NCBI GenBank assembly: GCA_003484785.1
Contig: DNAD01000129.1
Location: 1 to 10,678, forward strand
DNA length: 10,678 bases
From: Lachnospiraceae bacterium
Lineage (GTDB): Bacteria > Bacillota > Clostridia > Lachnospirales > Lachnospiraceae
Direction of reading: 5' to 3'
The notes under the pieces were generated by a model that made no database searches, was not told the DNA's origin, and worked only from the letters and a program-made list of their open reading frames with translations. The position numbers and the translations under genes are program-made. Positions 1 to 7,854 of the stretch are shown here, piece after piece (the stretch's first letter is position 1; each line of letters starts with the position of its first letter).

Positions 1-2076
1 AGCGAATCGGAATGCTATCCGGCAAAGCTGGCCCACGGACATGTTGAATGGCTTATCAGGCAGAATATACCCTTTATATTCTACCCTGCCCTCTTCTATG
101 AACGGCAGGAATACGATGATGCCCCAAACCATTATAACTGCCCCATAGTCACCTCCTACTCGGAAAACATAAAGAATAACATGGAAAGCCTGAGGGATAA
201 CAATGTAACCTTCAGAAATCCCTTCCTTGCCTTTACCTCCGAGGAGATCGCCGCAAAAGCCCTCGTTGAGGAGTTTAAGGAGCTTCCCGCCGACGAGGTA
301 ATGAAGGCCGTAAAGGCGGGCTGGGAGGAAATGGCGCGGGCCAGGGAGGCCATGAAGAAGAAGGGTGATGAGACCATCGCCTGGCTTAAGGAAAACGACG
401 TTCACGGCATCGTACTGGCAGGACGGCCTTACCATATCGATCCCGAGATCAACCACGGCCTTGCCGAAATGATCAATTCCTACGGGCTTGCCGTGCTCAC
501 GGAGGACAGCGTTGCCCACCTTAATCCGGTAGAGCATCCCATCCTCGTGGCGGATCAGTGGACCTACCATTCAAGGCTCTACGCTGCCGCAAACTACGTA
601 AAGACCGTGGATTTTCTCGATCTTGTGCAGCTTAATTCCTTCGGCTGCGGGCTGGATGCGGTAACAACCGATCAGGTATGCGATATCTTAAACGACTCCG
701 GAAAGATCTACACCTGTCTGAAAATAGACGAGGTGAACAATCTCGGTGCCGCAAGGATCCGTATCCGCTCCCTTATAAGCGCCATAAACCTGAAGAAGAG
801 AAAACGTCCCGAAAGGCACGTGGTCTCGGCAAAATATGACCGCGTCCTCTTTACCGAGGAAATGCGCAGGGATTACACCATAATCTGCCCCAACATGTCT
901 CCCATCCATTTTGACGTGATGGAGCCGGCCTTTAATGCCTGCGGGTACAAGCTGGTGATCCCCGGCAATACAAATAAAGCCTCCATAGACCTGGGACTTA
1001 AGTATGTAAATAATGACGCCTGTTATCCTTCGCTTATCGTCACAGGACAGATCATGGACACCATCCTCTCCGGAAAGTATGATACCAACCGGCTTGCGGT
1101 CCTGATGTCCCAGACCGGAGGCGGGTGCCGTGCCACAAACTACGTGGCCTTTATCAGGAGAGCCCTTAAGAAGGCGGGGCTTGAGCATATCCCCGTGGTC
1201 TCCATAAACCTGGCAAAGCTTGAGCGAAATCCCGGCTTTCATATCAATGCGGAAATGGCGGTCCGCCTTGCCTATGCCGCTGCCTTCGGCGATATCTTCA
1301 TGAGATGCCTCTACAGGATGCGTCCTTATGAGAAAAACCCGGGTGACAGTGAAAAGGTTCACAAAAAATGGGTTGAGAAATGCCAGGACTTTGTCCGGAA
1401 AAAGGTTCCGAGGCTCTCCGTCTTTAACAGGATGTGCAGAGAGATAATCAGGGATTTTGATAACATAAGCATAGACGAGACTTTGAAAAAGCCCAGAGTC
1501 GGCATAGTGGGGGAGATCCTCGTAAAATACTCTCCCACCGCCAACAATGAGCTGGTAAACCTGATCGAAGCAGAGGGGGCCGAGGCGGTGGTTCCCGATA
1601 TTCTCGATTTCATGCAGTACTGCTTCTATAATCAGGTGTATAAAGCAAAGCATCTGGGCACAAGGAAGATAAATGCCCGCCTTTGTAGCATTGGCATCTG
1701 GCTGATAGACCATATCAGGAAGGCGGCCAATGAGGAGCTTAAAAAAAGCAGCCACTTCACTCCTCCCGTCCCCATAAGGGAGATAGCGGAATATGCCTCC
1801 TCCATAGTATCCATCGGAAACCAGACCGGCGAAGGATGGTTTCTTACCGGAGAGATGATCGAGCTCATCCATTCCGGTGTCAACAACATAGTATGTACCC
1901 AGCCCTTCGGCTGTCTTCCGAATCATGTTGTGGGAAAGGGCGTAATAAAGGAGCTCAGGAGAAGATATCCCGGCTCCAATATAGTTGCGATAGATTATGA
2001 TCCCGGCGCCAGCGAGGTAAACCAGTTAAACAGGATAAAGCTCATGCTCTCGACTGCCTTTAAGAAGCTGGCCTGA
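1..2076 (+). CDS. 2-hydroxyacyl-CoA dehydratase activase-related protein, C-terminal part (5' end outside window)
   Basis: The reading frame is open from base 1 to the TGA at 2074-2076, giving 691 residues, so the start lies to the left. It matches the C-terminal half of the very large (about 1400 aa) proteins annotated as 2-hydroxyglutaryl-CoA dehydratase/activase (BcrAD/BadFG ATPase domains first, then DUF2229 and a dehydratase-like region). The ATPase domains would lie outside the window. Visible hallmarks, numbered from the first complete codon, are GRPYHIDPEINHG near 141-153, NSFGCGLDAVTTDQV around Cys216, LKIDE with LGAARIRIRSL around 240-258, NNDACYPS with Cys341, QTGGGCRATNY with Cys376, and CTQPFGCLPNHV with Cys632 and Cys638. 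These conserved cysteines could hold Fe-S clusters, as in the dehydratases. In the family, ATP-driven electron transfer activates radical dehydration of 2-hydroxyacyl-CoAs. The substrate of these fused proteins is not established, so no reaction is assigned here. It converges on the next gene with 12 bp between stops. Confidence 0.85.
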   Translation, partial: SESECYPAKLAHGHVEWLIRQNIPFIFYPALFYERQEYDDAPNHYNCPIVTSYSENIKNNMESLRDNNVTFRNPFLAFTSEEIAAKALVEEFKELPADEVMKAVKAGWEEMARAREAMKKKGDETIAWLKENDVHGIVLAGRPYHIDPEINHGLAEMINSYGLAVLTEDSVAHLNPVEHPILVADQWTYHSRLYAAANYVKTVDFLDLVQLNSFGCGLDAVTTDQVCDILNDSGKIYTCLKIDEVNNLGAARIRIRSLISAINLKKRKRPERHVVSAKYDRVLFTEEMRRDYTIICPNMSPIHFDVMEPAFNACGYKLVIPGNTNKASIDLGLKYVNNDACYPSLIVTGQIMDTILSGKYDTNRLAVLMSQTGGGCRATNYVAFIRRALKKAGLEHIPVVSINLAKLERNPGFHINAEMAVRLAYAAAFGDIFMRCLYRMRPYEKNPGDSEKVHKKWVEKCQDFVRKKVPRLSVFNRMCREIIRDFDNISIDETLKKPRVGIVGEILVKYSPTANNELVNLIEAEGAEAVVPDILDFMQYCFYNQVYKAKHLGTRKINARLCSIGIWLIDHIRKAANEELKKSSHFTPPVPIREIAEYASSIVSIGNQTGEGWFLTGEMIELIHSGVNNIVCTQPFGCLPNHVVGKGVIKELRRRYPGSNIVAIDYDPGASEVNQLNRIKLMLSTAFKKLA

Positions 2077-2088
2077 AACTAAGGAGTC

Positions 2089-3477
2089 TTAAAAGTTTGC
2101 CGGTCTTATCACGGTGACCGTGCTTTCCGGAGTTATTTCCATCTGCTCCTCTCCGATACAGAGGATAAAGGGCTTTTGGAGGGTAAGCTCCGGACAGCTT
2201 ATGGTCATGGTCGTAAAGCTTAAGGGAATGGTCCCGGAAAAAACCTCTTCTCCGTTTTCATCCCGAAGAACAACCTCTGTTGGGGCCTCCACGGCCTTTT
2301 CGAGATTACAGAATATGGAACACTGGGCAGATTTCTCATCAGGGCTCTCTGCCTTCACACTTCCGCCGCAGGCTATGAGCCTTCCCCCGTCTGTCAGAAG
2401 CCTTCCTCCGTTTTCTATCCCGTAATCCAGGGCGTTATTGCTCTTTCCGGGTGAAAGGCTGACCGTTATCTCCCCGCCGCTTATCCTTATATCCCCGTTG
2501 GAATCGATGCCGTCGGCCTGTGTTCCCTGCCGGTTTACAACCCTTATCCTGCCGCCGCTTATATTAACGCCGTTTTTCATGTCGTCGCCGACCGTGGCGT
2601 TGATCCCGTCATCAATGGAGGCGATCTCAAGCTCCCCGCCCCGGATATCTATGTTTTCGGCCTCGATCCCCTCGTAGCTCTCTGTTATGACTATCCTGCC
2701 GTCCTCCACACATATTTCATCCCCGGCGTGAATGCCGTCATCCTTCGATGTTATGTCAACCGATCCGCCCCTTATCACTATGGAATCATTTGAGTGCAGC
2801 CCGTCACCCTCTGCCGAAACAGACAGCGTCCCTCCTGCAATTATCAGGTCATCCTTCACATCTATCCCGTGCTTATACCCGGTTTCTAAAAAAAGGCTCC
2901 CGTCTCCGTCCAGGATAAGCTCATTTCTTGAAAATATGACGCCCTTGCCCCCATCCGAATCCTCATTTGAAGAGCCTACCGCGCGCTTAAGGTGGTTTTC
3001 GGTGTCTTTTTTCGTTGTCAGCACAACCCTTCCGGCCTTTTTTACGCATATGGCCGCTTCTTCCTCAGAGTTTATATCAACACCGCTTAAGATAAGGCTT
3101 ATCTCCGAGTCCTTTTTAGCGTCCACGATCACGCTGCCGTTATCTAAGGATCCGGAAAGGACGTAGCTTCCGCTTTCCGAGATAAGGAGGTTTCCGTCAC
3201 TAAAAGAAGCCCCCTCCACCACCCGGGTATCACTGCCTTCAAGAGTTATGAGCAAAGCTTCCTGTGCCTTGCCCTCACCAGCTGAAGACGCTGTATTCTC
3301 ATGTGCTTCTACACCGCCGTCGGGTTTGCTTTCAGGAACATCCGATATTTCGTATGCCAGGGCTTTGTTATCACCGGCCTCTTCAGACTTTATCTCACAG
3401 CCACACACAGCCCCGGTCAGAACCAGGGCTGCGATAGCTGCAATAAACTGTTTTTTTGTTTTTCCTTCAGATAACAC
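2089..3477 (-). CDS. Secreted carbohydrate-binding beta-helix lipoprotein, Cthe_2159/DUF4353 family
   Basis: A 462-residue predicted lipoprotein. Residues 1-27 form a signal peptide: basic KTKKQ, a hydrophobic stretch at about 11-25, then a VCGC lipobox with Cys27 as the likely lipidated residue (Gly at -1). A Ser/Glu/Gly-rich linker runs to about 75. The rest is rich in short beta-strands with turns of the type EGDGLHSND (223-231), KDDGIHAGDE (245-254), DDGINA (289-294) and ADGIDSNGD (321-329), alternating with IRGG/ISGG turns. This is the pattern of the Cthe_2159 family, a right-handed beta-helix resembling pectate lyases. Its founding member from Clostridium thermocellum binds cellulose and polygalacturonate with calcium and has no proven lyase activity. 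The start is GTG at 3477-3475, preceded by GAGGTGA. The gene follows kduI after 35 bp, which suggests co-transcription and a role in capturing acidic polysaccharide at the cell surface; that role is inferred. A structural or adhesive protein with no sugar specificity remains possible. Confidence 0.8.
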   Translation of the reverse strand: MLSEGKTKKQFIAAIAALVLTGAVCGCEIKSEEAGDNKALAYEISDVPESKPDGGVEAHENTASSAGEGKAQEALLITLEGSDTRVVEGASFSDGNLLISESGSYVLSGSLDNGSVIVDAKKDSEISLILSGVDINSEEEAAICVKKAGRVVLTTKKDTENHLKRAVGSSNEDSDGGKGVIFSRNELILDGDGSLFLETGYKHGIDVKDDLIIAGGTLSVSAEGDGLHSNDSIVIRGGSVDITSKDDGIHAGDEICVEDGRIVITESYEGIEAENIDIRGGELEIASIDDGINATVGDDMKNGVNISGGRIRVVNRQGTQADGIDSNGDIRISGGEITVSLSPGKSNNALDYGIENGGRLLTDGGRLIACGGSVKAESPDEKSAQCSIFCNLEKAVEAPTEVVLRDENGEEVFSGTIPLSFTTMTISCPELTLQKPFILCIGEEQMEITPESTVTVIRPANF

Positions 3478-3480
3478 ACT

Positions 3481-3487
3481 TCACCTC
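3481..3487 (-). promoter_or_regulatory. Ribosome binding site for the GTG-started beta-helix lipoprotein
   Basis: Read on the - strand, GAGGTGA matches seven consecutive bases of the 16S anti-Shine-Dalgarno. It lies 3 nt before the GTG at 3477. No ATG lies between it and the signal peptide, so a GTG start is supported. Confidence 0.7.
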
Positions 3488-3512
3488 TTATGTTGCCATT
3501 CACCGTGACTTG

Positions 3513-4376
3513 TTATAACAGATCCCGGTTGTCCACGTCGTCCATATCATCAAAGTCCTGGTTTTCCCCGACCATTCCCCATATGAAGGTATAGGCCATG
3601 GAGCCGGCTCCGGAATGGATGGACCAGCTGGGGCTTATCACCGCCTGCTCGTTTCTGACTATTATGTGTCTGGTCTCCTGCGGCTCTCCCATGAAATGCA
3701 TCACAAAGGCATCCTCGGGAAGATTGAAATAAAGGTATACCTCCATCCTGCGGTCATGGGTATGGCAGGGCATGGTATTCCACACGCTTCCGGGCTTGAG
3801 CTCCGTCATCCCCATTTCAAGCTGGCAGCTCTCTACCTGTCCCGGAAGGATATATTTATTGATGACCCGGTGATTGGAGCCCTCCAAAGACCCAAGCTCC
3901 TTTTTATTCTCATCCTTAATGATGACCACATCCTCCGAAGGCTCTCCCTCACGCTTAATAAGGACGGTGGGGTAAGTCCTGTGGGCCGGAGCGCTGTTTA
4001 TATAAAACTTTGCGGGGTTTTTCGGATCCTTTGAAAAGAAGCTTATGTCCTTCTTTCCCATCCCGATATACATTCCCTGCTTATAATCCACATCCTGCAT
4101 CTTTCCGTCGATCTCAATGCTTCCGGCGCCTCCGATGTTGATGACTCCCATCTCCCGTCTTTCAAGGAAATAAGCCGCTCTCAGCTCCTTTCCCGCGGTA
4201 AGTATAAGAGGATTACCAAGAGGAGTTGCCGAGCCCGTGATTATCCTGTCGATATGACTGTATACAAGCTTGATCTCTCCGGGTCTGAAGAGATCATCGA
4301 TAAGAAATTCCTTTCTGAGTCTTTGGGTATCATAATGCTTCTCGTCTGCCGGTGAACATGCTGTTCTTAATTCCAT
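3513..4376 (-). CDS. kduI: 5-dehydro-4-deoxy-D-glucuronate isomerase (KduI)
   Basis: Cytoplasmic isomerase that converts 5-dehydro-4-deoxy-D-glucuronate, the product formed from unsaturated uronates released by polysaccharide lyases, into 3-deoxy-D-glycero-2,5-hexodiulosonate. This is the step before KduD, KdgK and KdgA in pectin and glycosaminoglycan catabolism. It has 287 residues, against 278 for E. coli KduI. The cupin metal ligands are all present: His205 and His207 with Glu212 in the segment TMPCHTHDRRMEVYLYF, and His254 in SWSIHSGAG. Each is offset by exactly 9 from the E. coli zinc ligands His196, His198, Glu203 and His245. Other family segments are SHIDRIITGSA near 40-50 and GSNHRVINKYI near 166-176. 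The ATG at 4376 has AAAGGAG at 4392-4386 with a 9-nt spacer. The gene ends 35 bp before the downstream lipoprotein gene on the same strand. None of the other pathway genes is in the window. Confidence 0.95.
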   Translation of the reverse strand: MELRTACSPADEKHYDTQRLRKEFLIDDLFRPGEIKLVYSHIDRIITGSATPLGNPLILTAGKELRAAYFLERREMGVINIGGAGSIEIDGKMQDVDYKQGMYIGMGKKDISFFSKDPKNPAKFYINSAPAHRTYPTVLIKREGEPSEDVVIIKDENKKELGSLEGSNHRVINKYILPGQVESCQLEMGMTELKPGSVWNTMPCHTHDRRMEVYLYFNLPEDAFVMHFMGEPQETRHIIVRNEQAVISPSWSIHSGAGSMAYTFIWGMVGENQDFDDMDDVDNRDLL

Positions 4377-4407
4377 TTTTAGTTTCTCCTTTTCTATATC
4401 AGGATCT

Positions 4408-4446
4408 GAAGCGGAAATTACAAAGCAAAATTAGCTTTTCCGTTTC
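4408..4446 (-). repeat. Imperfect inverted repeat in the kduI leader
   Basis: On the + strand GAAGCGGA (4408-4415) can pair with TCCGTTTC (4439-4446) through one G-T wobble, and AAAGC (4422-4426) can pair with GCTTT (4434-4438) inside it, leaving a bulge. It lies between mogA and kduI, about 30 bp before the kduI ATG. No T-run follows the hairpin on the - strand, so it does not look like a normal terminator. It may be an operator or a leader structure. I saw no convincing promoter in this 103-bp gap. Confidence 0.4.
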
Positions 4447-4479
4447 TATAATTCATGCACCATATATTTACGTGCGGCA

Positions 4480-5001
4480 CTACCCGTCAGCCTCTCCCCT
4501 TAATATCAGTATCCCGTGAGAAAGCGCCGGCAGCAGAAGGTCAAGCCCCTCCCTCACCGCTTTGGGGCTGCCGGGAAGATTGATAATGATGGTTTTTTTG
4601 CGGATCACGCTCACCCCCCGGCTGAGCATTGCGTTGGGAGTATATTTCGCGCTCTCCGCCCTCAGAGCCTCGGCAATGCCCGGTGCGTTCCTCTCGGCAG
4701 CTCTGAGGGTCGCCTCAGGAGTCCTATCCCTTTTTGAAAACCCTGTTCCGCCGGTGGTAAATATGACATCGGGCTCTGCCTCGTCGCAAAGGCGTATCAG
4801 AGCCTCACATATCTTGTCCTCATCGTCCGGAAGAAGAAGGGTCTCTGTTACCTCATAGCCCTTTTCCGAAAGGATCGAGCACATAACCGGCCCGCTTTTA
4901 TCCTCCCTTTCTCCCCTGAAGGAACGGTCACTTACGGTGATCACCGCGGCCTTAAACCCATGATCTTCTTCTCTGCCGCCCTCTTTTTCTTTTCTGTCCA
5001 T
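4480..5001 (-). CDS. mog: MogA/MoaB-family molybdopterin adenylyltransferase
   Basis: Molybdenum cofactor synthesis enzyme expected to adenylate molybdopterin with ATP before metal insertion, in the cytoplasm. It has 173 residues; E. coli MogA has 195. Family motifs are AAVITVSDRS (18-27), the signature TTGGTG at 82-87 followed by RDRTPEAT, in which Asp92 corresponds to the essential Asp82 of E. coli MogA, and AMLSRGVSVIRKK plus INLPGSPKAVRE near 124-151. The PDD segment at 58-60 is where the second catalytic Asp (E. coli Asp49) is expected. The first 16 residues are highly charged and not conserved. There is no good Shine-Dalgarno directly before the ATG at 5001 (only AGGGG 2 nt away and AAGGGA further off), so translation may be weak or begin at a non-ATG codon. 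Its position just downstream of a formate dehydrogenase that needs a pterin cofactor makes supply of that enzyme the obvious role. MogA and MoaB cannot be cleanly told apart here. Confidence 0.9.
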   Translation of the reverse strand: MDRKEKEGGREEDHGFKAAVITVSDRSFRGEREDKSGPVMCSILSEKGYEVTETLLLPDDEDKICEALIRLCDEAEPDVIFTTGGTGFSKRDRTPEATLRAAERNAPGIAEALRAESAKYTPNAMLSRGVSVIRKKTIIINLPGSPKAVREGLDLLLPALSHGILILRGEADG

Positions 5002-5031
5002 GGCCCCTGTTCCCTTCTGTCATAAACTATA

Positions 5032-5066
5032 GTAAACGACAAAGCTCTTTTTACTTTGTCGTTTAC
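5032..5066. repeat. Perfect 13-bp inverted repeat (hairpin) between formate dehydrogenase and mogA
   Basis: GTAAACGACAAAG at 5032-5044 is exactly the reverse complement of 5054-5066, with a 9-nt loop. It lies 67 bp beyond the end of the formate dehydrogenase gene and 30 bp before mogA. On the - strand the hairpin is followed by TATAGTTTATG, not a proper T-run. It could be a weak terminator or attenuator for the upstream operon, or a protein-binding palindrome controlling mogA, since TATAGT directly after it could serve as a -10 box. The rest of the gap (5067-5133) shows nothing I can name. Confidence 0.8.
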
Positions 5067-5133
5067 CGCGCATATTTCCTTACAAAATCCGTGCGCAGGC
5101 CACCCTCACTGTCGTGCCTTTGCGGTTACGGAT

Positions 5134-7854
5134 TCATAGCACCTCCGACCAGTCTCCTATCTTTTCTATCCTGACGGCGCATACCTTATACTCGGGTATC
5201 CTTGCAAACTCGTCGAGGGCGGCATTTGTCAGCCTGTTAACCGGAGAATCCGGGAAGTGGAAGGGCATCCAGGTCTCTCCCTCGGACACCTTTCGGCCGA
5301 CCCTGGCGATAGCTGTAATGGCTCCTCTTCTGCTTCTTATTATGATACGTTCGCCGTTTCCGATATACAGGCGGTTCGCATCCTTGTAATTGACCTCAAT
5401 ATATCCCTCACCGGCCATCTCGTTAAGGCCTTCGCTCCTTGCGGTCATTGCAGCCGCGTTATACTGATAGAGGATCCTTCCCGTCATCAGAATGAGCGGA
5501 TAATCCTTATCAGGAAGCTCTGCCGAGGGCTTATATTCCGCGGGATAAAACAGAGCCTTTCCTCTCGCCGGATGACCTACATGCATAATAGGAGTTCCGG
5601 GATGATCCTTCCCCTTGCAGGGCCACTGCAGACTCTCTCCGTTATCCAGCCTCTCATAGGAGATCCCCGCAAAGCTGGGAGTTACCGAGGCTATCTCGTC
5701 CATGATCTGAGCGGCAGTCAGACTTTTCTGGGGATAACCCATGGCGTTCATAAGATCGGTGATTATATCCGTATCCGGCCTCATATCACCCTCAAGCTCA
5801 ACAGCCTTTCTGATCCGCTGCACCCTTCTCTCGGTATTGGTAAAGGTGCCCTCCTTCTCGGCATAGCTTACCGCAGGAAGGATGACATCCGCGTATTTTG
5901 CGGTCTCCGTCATGAACAGATCCTGAACCACGAAGAATTCGAGGCTCTTTAAAGCAGCTATTATATGCTTCGTATCGGGATCGGAAACGATGGGATCCTC
6001 ACCCTGGATATACAGTCCCTTTATCCTACCCTCTATTGCCGCGGGGAATACCTCGGTAGCCTTAAGGCCCGGCTTCGGGCTTAAAGATACGCCCCAGGCC
6101 TTTTCAAATTTCTCTCTGACCTCATCCTTGTCCACCTTCTGATAGCCCGGATAATCCGTGGGCTGGGCTCCCATATCGCAGGCGCCCTGAACATTGTTCT
6201 GTCCCCTTAAGGGATTGACACCGCAGCCGCTCTTTCCCAGCTTTCCGCATAACAGAGCAAGGTTTGACAGGCTCATAACGCCCTCTGTTCCGGTTGAATG
6301 CTCAGTAACTCCGAGGCAGTAAATGATCGGAGCCTTTGCGGCCTTCGCATACATCCTTGCTGCCTCCCTTAACATATCCGGATCGATATGACAGATCTCC
6401 CCGACCTTTTCGGGAGTATATTCCTTCACAAGAGCCTTAAGCTCCTCATAGCCCTCCGTATTCTCGCTAATGTAAGCTTCGTCCGAAAGTCCCTCCTCTA
6501 TGATGACGTGCATCATTCCGTTGGCGAAGGCAACGTTCGTTCCAGGCCGCAGCTTTAAGTGGATATCGGCAAAGCGTGAGAGCCCGATATCTCTCGGATC
6601 CACCACTATCAGCCTGGTTCCGTTCTTTACCGCCCGTCTTATCTGCATTCCCACTACGGGATGGGCCTCCTCCGGATTGGAACCGACCAGAAGGATACAG
6701 TCAATATCGTGGGTAATGTCAAAGATCGGATTTGTCATGGCTCCGGAGCCCAGAGTCTTTGCCAGTCCGGCCACCGTGGCCGAATGACATACTCTTGCGC
6801 AGTTATCCGTATTGTTGGTGCCAAAGCAGGTTCTGACCATCTTCTGCACCATATAAATGTCCTCATTGGCCGAACGCGAGCAGGCAAAGCCGGCAAGAGA
6901 ATCTCCGCCGTATTTCTTCTTTATATCCATGAAATGCTCCGCCGTGTAGGAAATGGCCTTTTCCCAGCTTGCGGGCTCAAATTCCCCGGTTTCCCTGTTC
7001 TTTATAAGGGGTGTGGTCAGCCTGTCCGGAGAGTTTACAAAATCATAGCTGCCCGAACGCCCCTTGACGCATAAGAGCTTATGATTTGAAGGCCCGTCGG
7101 CCGCCTCCACGTTTACTATCCTGTTATCCTTAACCACCAGATAGAACTGACAGCCGGTGGCACAATGGGGACAGGTTGTGAGCACCTTTTTAACCTCCCA
7201 CTCCCTGAACTTATCCCTTCGTTTAAGGGTAAGGGCACCGGTAGGACAGGCCTCTACGCAGTTTCCGCAGGATTCACAGCCCGATTTCTTCCAGTTTGAC
7301 CCAAACGGAGCCTCAACAATGTGGAAGGTTCCGGAACGTCCGCTCTGCAGAGTCCCGTTGACCGCGGCAGAATTGCAGACGCTGATACAGCGCTGGCAGT
7401 GTATACACTTGCTGGGGTCATAGGTGATATAAGGGTTATCCTCGAGCTTGGGAAGCTTTTTCTCGATGGCACGTCTGGAGCCCGTATAATAACTGTCCTT
7501 AACCTCATATTTGTTGCAGAGGGCCTGAAGCTTGCAAACTCCGTTGGCCGGGCAGCTCATGCAGTCAATATTGTGATTCGACAGAATAAGCCTGAGCATT
7601 TCTTTTCTGTAGAGGCTTATCCTCTCAGACTCGGTATTTATGACCATGCCCTCTCTGACCTTTGTCTTGCAGGCAGCCAGAAGGTAGCCGTAGCCCTCTA
7701 CCTCCACCATGCACAGACGGCAGGAGCCTATATTGCTTACCCCCTTAAGATAACAAAGCGTTGGGATATCTATGCCGGCCGCCTTTGCCGTTTCCAGGAT
7801 CGTGGTGTTCTCCTGTGCTTTTATAACTTTTCCGTTAACAGTAATATTGATCAT
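5134..7854 (-). CDS. fdhA: Formate dehydrogenase catalytic subunit, NuoG-like N-terminus, cysteine type
   Basis: Mo- or W-bis-MGD enzyme that oxidises formate to CO2 or runs the reverse reaction; 906 residues, cytoplasmic (no Tat signal). Predicted domains: 2Fe-2S ferredoxin at 1-75 (Cys34, 45, 48, 62); His-Cys3 4Fe-4S (His94, Cys98, 101, 107); a 2x4Fe-4S ferredoxin domain (Cys150, 153, 156, 160 and Cys193, 196, 199, 203); the 4Fe-4S of the catalytic domain (Cys228, 231, 235, 262); then the pterin domains. Active-site residues match E. coli FdhF: Cys357 in place of selenocysteine, His358, and Arg551 in NPLRGQNNVQGACDMG. The C-terminal dinucleotide-binding domain begins near LILMTGRILYQYN and ends with the segment IPEYKVCAVRIE. 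The ATG at 7854 overlaps the upstream stop as ATGA and has AGGAGG 9 nt away; longer readings starting further upstream run back into the preceding gene. The FdhF-like signature residues favour formate dehydrogenase over NuoG or a nitrate reductase. Confidence 0.92.
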   Translation of the reverse strand: MINITVNGKVIKAQENTTILETAKAAGIDIPTLCYLKGVSNIGSCRLCMVEVEGYGYLLAACKTKVREGMVINTESERISLYRKEMLRLILSNHNIDCMSCPANGVCKLQALCNKYEVKDSYYTGSRRAIEKKLPKLEDNPYITYDPSKCIHCQRCISVCNSAAVNGTLQSGRSGTFHIVEAPFGSNWKKSGCESCGNCVEACPTGALTLKRRDKFREWEVKKVLTTCPHCATGCQFYLVVKDNRIVNVEAADGPSNHKLLCVKGRSGSYDFVNSPDRLTTPLIKNRETGEFEPASWEKAISYTAEHFMDIKKKYGGDSLAGFACSRSANEDIYMVQKMVRTCFGTNNTDNCARVCHSATVAGLAKTLGSGAMTNPIFDITHDIDCILLVGSNPEEAHPVVGMQIRRAVKNGTRLIVVDPRDIGLSRFADIHLKLRPGTNVAFANGMMHVIIEEGLSDEAYISENTEGYEELKALVKEYTPEKVGEICHIDPDMLREAARMYAKAAKAPIIYCLGVTEHSTGTEGVMSLSNLALLCGKLGKSGCGVNPLRGQNNVQGACDMGAQPTDYPGYQKVDKDEVREKFEKAWGVSLSPKPGLKATEVFPAAIEGRIKGLYIQGEDPIVSDPDTKHIIAALKSLEFFVVQDLFMTETAKYADVILPAVSYAEKEGTFTNTERRVQRIRKAVELEGDMRPDTDIITDLMNAMGYPQKSLTAAQIMDEIASVTPSFAGISYERLDNGESLQWPCKGKDHPGTPIMHVGHPARGKALFYPAEYKPSAELPDKDYPLILMTGRILYQYNAAAMTARSEGLNEMAGEGYIEVNYKDANRLYIGNGERIIIRSRRGAITAIARVGRKVSEGETWMPFHFPDSPVNRLTNAALDEFARIPEYKVCAVRIEKIGDWSEVL

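Noticed and set aside
688..1926. Long open frame of 412 codons on the - strand, opposite the dehydratase activase gene.
   Set aside because: It is antisense to a strongly conserved coding region, its translation shows no recognisable domain, and no ribosome binding site or intergenic space supports it. It arises from codon bias of the + strand gene.
2110..2122. Palindrome CACGGTGACCGTG near the end of the lipoprotein gene.
   Set aside because: It lies inside the coding region (codons for the TVTV stretch), is short, and no regulatory role is supported. It is too weak and has no T-run, so it is not a terminator for the convergent genes.
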